A DNA stretch of 56,027 nt from positions 1-56,027 of IMG/VR virus record IMGVR_UViG_3300022871_000021; one strand, 5' to 3'. Positions 54,534 to 56,027 of the stretch are shown here, piece after piece. The notes under the pieces were generated by a model. It did not search any database and was not told the origin of the DNA. It saw only the letters and a program-made list of their open reading frames with translations. The position numbers were made by a program, and so were the translations under genes. Numbering within the stretch: the first letter of the stretch is position 1; each line of letters opens with the position of its first letter. This DNA comes from a virus.

Positions 54534-56027
54534 TTGAAAATAGATACCAGTTCGTTTAAGTCAGTTATAAAGGGTCATAAACTTCAAGGCGATAGCTATG
54601 ATGAGGGGATAAAGGGAATGTTTGACACCGACATCCCTTGTAATCCTACTGACTTCAAAACCTGTCTAATCCATACCGTTCCATACTACACGGGAGCGGG
54701 AATGATGGGTGTTCATATTATCCATAATGTCTTGAATAATATTAAAGATGTTTGTGTAGATTATTGTTACCTTCCTGAACCATCTATCCGCAAAGTATTA
54801 AAATCTGGAAAAATCCCTCTCTTTGGCTTCGGAACAAAAATTCCGTTGAGGGAGTTTGATGTTTTGGGCTTTAGTATGTTCTTCGCTCCTAATATTTGTA
54901 ATATGGTTCATATTGTAAAACTCGCTAATATTCCTTTTCTTGCCGAGGAGAGAGGTGAAGGATGGCCTATTTTTCTTTCTGGAGGTGTTTTAAATACTGC
55001 ACCAGAATCTATTGCTCCTATTTTTGATGTTATGTTTATCGGAGAAGGCGAAGAGCAGACTCCTGTTATAATCAATACTATAAAATTTATGAAGAAAGAT
55101 GGAAAGAAGAAGGAAGAAATTTTAAAGGCAATAGCTAAAATCCCCGGCTGTTATGTTCCGAGGTTTTATGAAAACATTTTCGACCCTATTACGAAAAGAT
55201 ATATTGGTTATAAAAAATTGTGGGATGGAGCTCCTGATAGAATAGATTGGCAAAAAGTAGACATATCTAATCCTAAATATAATTATACGATTGTCAATTA
55301 TAAAAAGGATGTGGCTCGGAAGAGACTATATTTAACTAAAGATGTCGAAGTAACGAGAGGGTGCGTTCATGGTTGCAGATTTTGTGCGCCTTTTTCTTGG
55401 TATAAGCCATATAGGGAAAGAAATTTTGAAGGGGTGAAAGAAGCCATTAAGGCTCGGAAGGAAATGGGGACCGTAAGAATGATGGGCTTGACTCCTACAG
55501 ATTATTCAAGATATAATGAGGCGAGGGATTATGCTATAAGTCTTGGGATTCAGTATGACGGATATTCAGAAAGAGTAGACCAGTTCGAGAGGACTTGGGA
55601 TGACCATAGGAAGAAAAGGTCGGTTTGTTTTGCTCTTGAGTGTTCGGGTGAGTCTATGAGGAGAAGAATAAATAAGCATTTATCGGATAATGTTTTTTGG
55701 TCTGCCTTTAAGAAGGCTATTAAAGAGGGTATAGTAAAGACAAAGGTTATGTGTATGATAGGTTTACCTTTTGAGACTAAAGAGGATGTTATCGGTCTTC
55801 ATAATTTAATGGATGAGATGTGGAAGGCCTCAAGGAGAATAAGGCCTATGTCCGCTATAGAGTTATCCGTAAATCCGTTTTTACCCAAGCCTCACACTCC
55901 TTTTCAATGGTGTGCACATAAAGAGAGCCCTTGGATGGCAGATTATGTTAGGATTTATAATGAAAAGTTTAATGACGGTTCTTTTGTCGTCTTCGATGAA
56001 AAATTAAACAGAAATGTTGTTAAGGGT
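54534..56027 (+). CDS. B12-binding-type radical SAM protein, 3' end outside the window
   Basis: 498 codons open to the last base, from TTG 54534 (GGGGGTG just before); GTG 54528 and ATG 54618 are alternatives. N-terminal part resembles the cobalamin-binding, TIGR03960-type region: IPLFGFGTKIPLREFDVLGF, FLSGGVLNTAPESIAPIFDV, FIGEGEEQTPV. The radical SAM core starts near residue 270 with VTRGCVHGCRFCAPFSW (CxxxCxxC for the 4Fe-4S cluster), then ALECSGESMRRRINK and a TIM-barrel pattern (VMCMIGLPFETKEDV). Substrate unknown. It has its own operator-bearing promoter. Confidence 0.88.
   Translation, partial: MKIDTSSFKSVIKGHKLQGDSYDEGIKGMFDTDIPCNPTDFKTCLIHTVPYYTGAGMMGVHIIHNVLNNIKDVCVDYCYLPEPSIRKVLKSGKIPLFGFGTKIPLREFDVLGFSMFFAPNICNMVHIVKLANIPFLAEERGEGWPIFLSGGVLNTAPESIAPIFDVMFIGEGEEQTPVIINTIKFMKKDGKKKEEILKAIAKIPGCYVPRFYENIFDPITKRYIGYKKLWDGAPDRIDWQKVDISNPKYNYTIVNYKKDVARKRLYLTKDVEVTRGCVHGCRFCAPFSWYKPYRERNFEGVKEAIKARKEMGTVRMMGLTPTDYSRYNEARDYAISLGIQYDGYSERVDQFERTWDDHRKKRSVCFALECSGESMRRRINKHLSDNVFWSAFKKAIKEGIVKTKVMCMIGLPFETKEDVIGLHNLMDEMWKASRRIRPMSAIELSVNPFLPKPHTPFQWCAHKESPWMADYVRIYNEKFNDGSFVVFDEKLNRNVVKG

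Overview
The window is 56 kb of an AT-rich tailed-phage genome, or an integrated or metagenomic copy of one. Both ends cut through genes, so the source molecule is longer. Every gene I can support lies on the + strand, and most neighbours overlap or nearly touch through ATGA, TAATG or GTGA junctions. The tail genes follow the lambda order: terminator, tube, two chaperones, tape measure, then M-, L-, K- and I/J-like tip proteins, with no sheath gene. This points to a long non-contractile (siphovirus) tail. A lipoprotein gene embedded out of frame in a short membrane-protein gene resembles a spanin pair and suggests a diderm (Gram-negative-type) host. I cannot name the host. No integrase, tRNA gene, terminase, portal or capsid gene is visible.

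Layout. 1-17.8 kb is the late module: a truncated acidic repeat protein, fiber-tail adaptor and head-tail connectors (1907-4013), tail tube, chaperones and tape measure (4035-7836), tail tip (7837-13321), three related fibre proteins (13321-16324), then small membrane proteins and the lysis candidates. A strong Rho-independent terminator at 18128-18192 ends it. A promoter at 18241 starts a rightward early/middle region that runs to the window end. 18.3-28.8 kb carries many small genes: a signal-peptide endolysin, two Lar-like zinc proteins, an HNH nuclease, a DUF932 protein, DNA ligase, a SprT-like protein, a DUF6876-like protein and small DNA-binding proteins. 28.8-35.1 kb is the replication core: SNF2 helicase with an intein, a possible origin, DnaC-like loader, DnaB-like helicase and DnaG-like primase. 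35.2-39 kb holds a methyltransferase, two DUF616-type glycosyltransferases and an RmlD-like reductase. 39.1-51 kb has a phage sigma factor, a DnaE polymerase with an extra N-terminal domain, a SWIM protein, an SSB-like protein, an Mre11 homologue placed inside a broken-up Rad50, two HNH proteins and RusA. 51-54.5 kb is a train of tiny genes, one of them decayed. A B12-type radical SAM gene runs off the right end.

Three points stand out. First, Rad50 seems to be encoded in pieces. The Walker A and zinc-hook half carries an HNH intein in its P-loop, a separate small coiled-coil gene follows Mre11, and the signature/Walker B half comes last. The SNF2 helicase has a second intein in its own P-loop. 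Second, two sequence signals recur across the early region. One is a set of TTGACM-N16/17-TATATT promoters, four of which have an ATATAATAT box touching the -10. The other is a [A/G]GCTATAA[T/C]A element lying 14-29 nt before ten start codons. Together with the sigma-factor gene and a small ribbon-helix-helix protein behind one of these promoters, they suggest a phage-specific regulatory circuit. Third, there are structured non-coding stretches: three consecutive hairpins plus a 13-bp direct repeat before the replication genes, and an RNA with mutually exclusive pairings that could mask the ribosome site of the lysis pair.

Family names come from motif recognition by eye, without database searches. 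Unknown genes are left unnamed.
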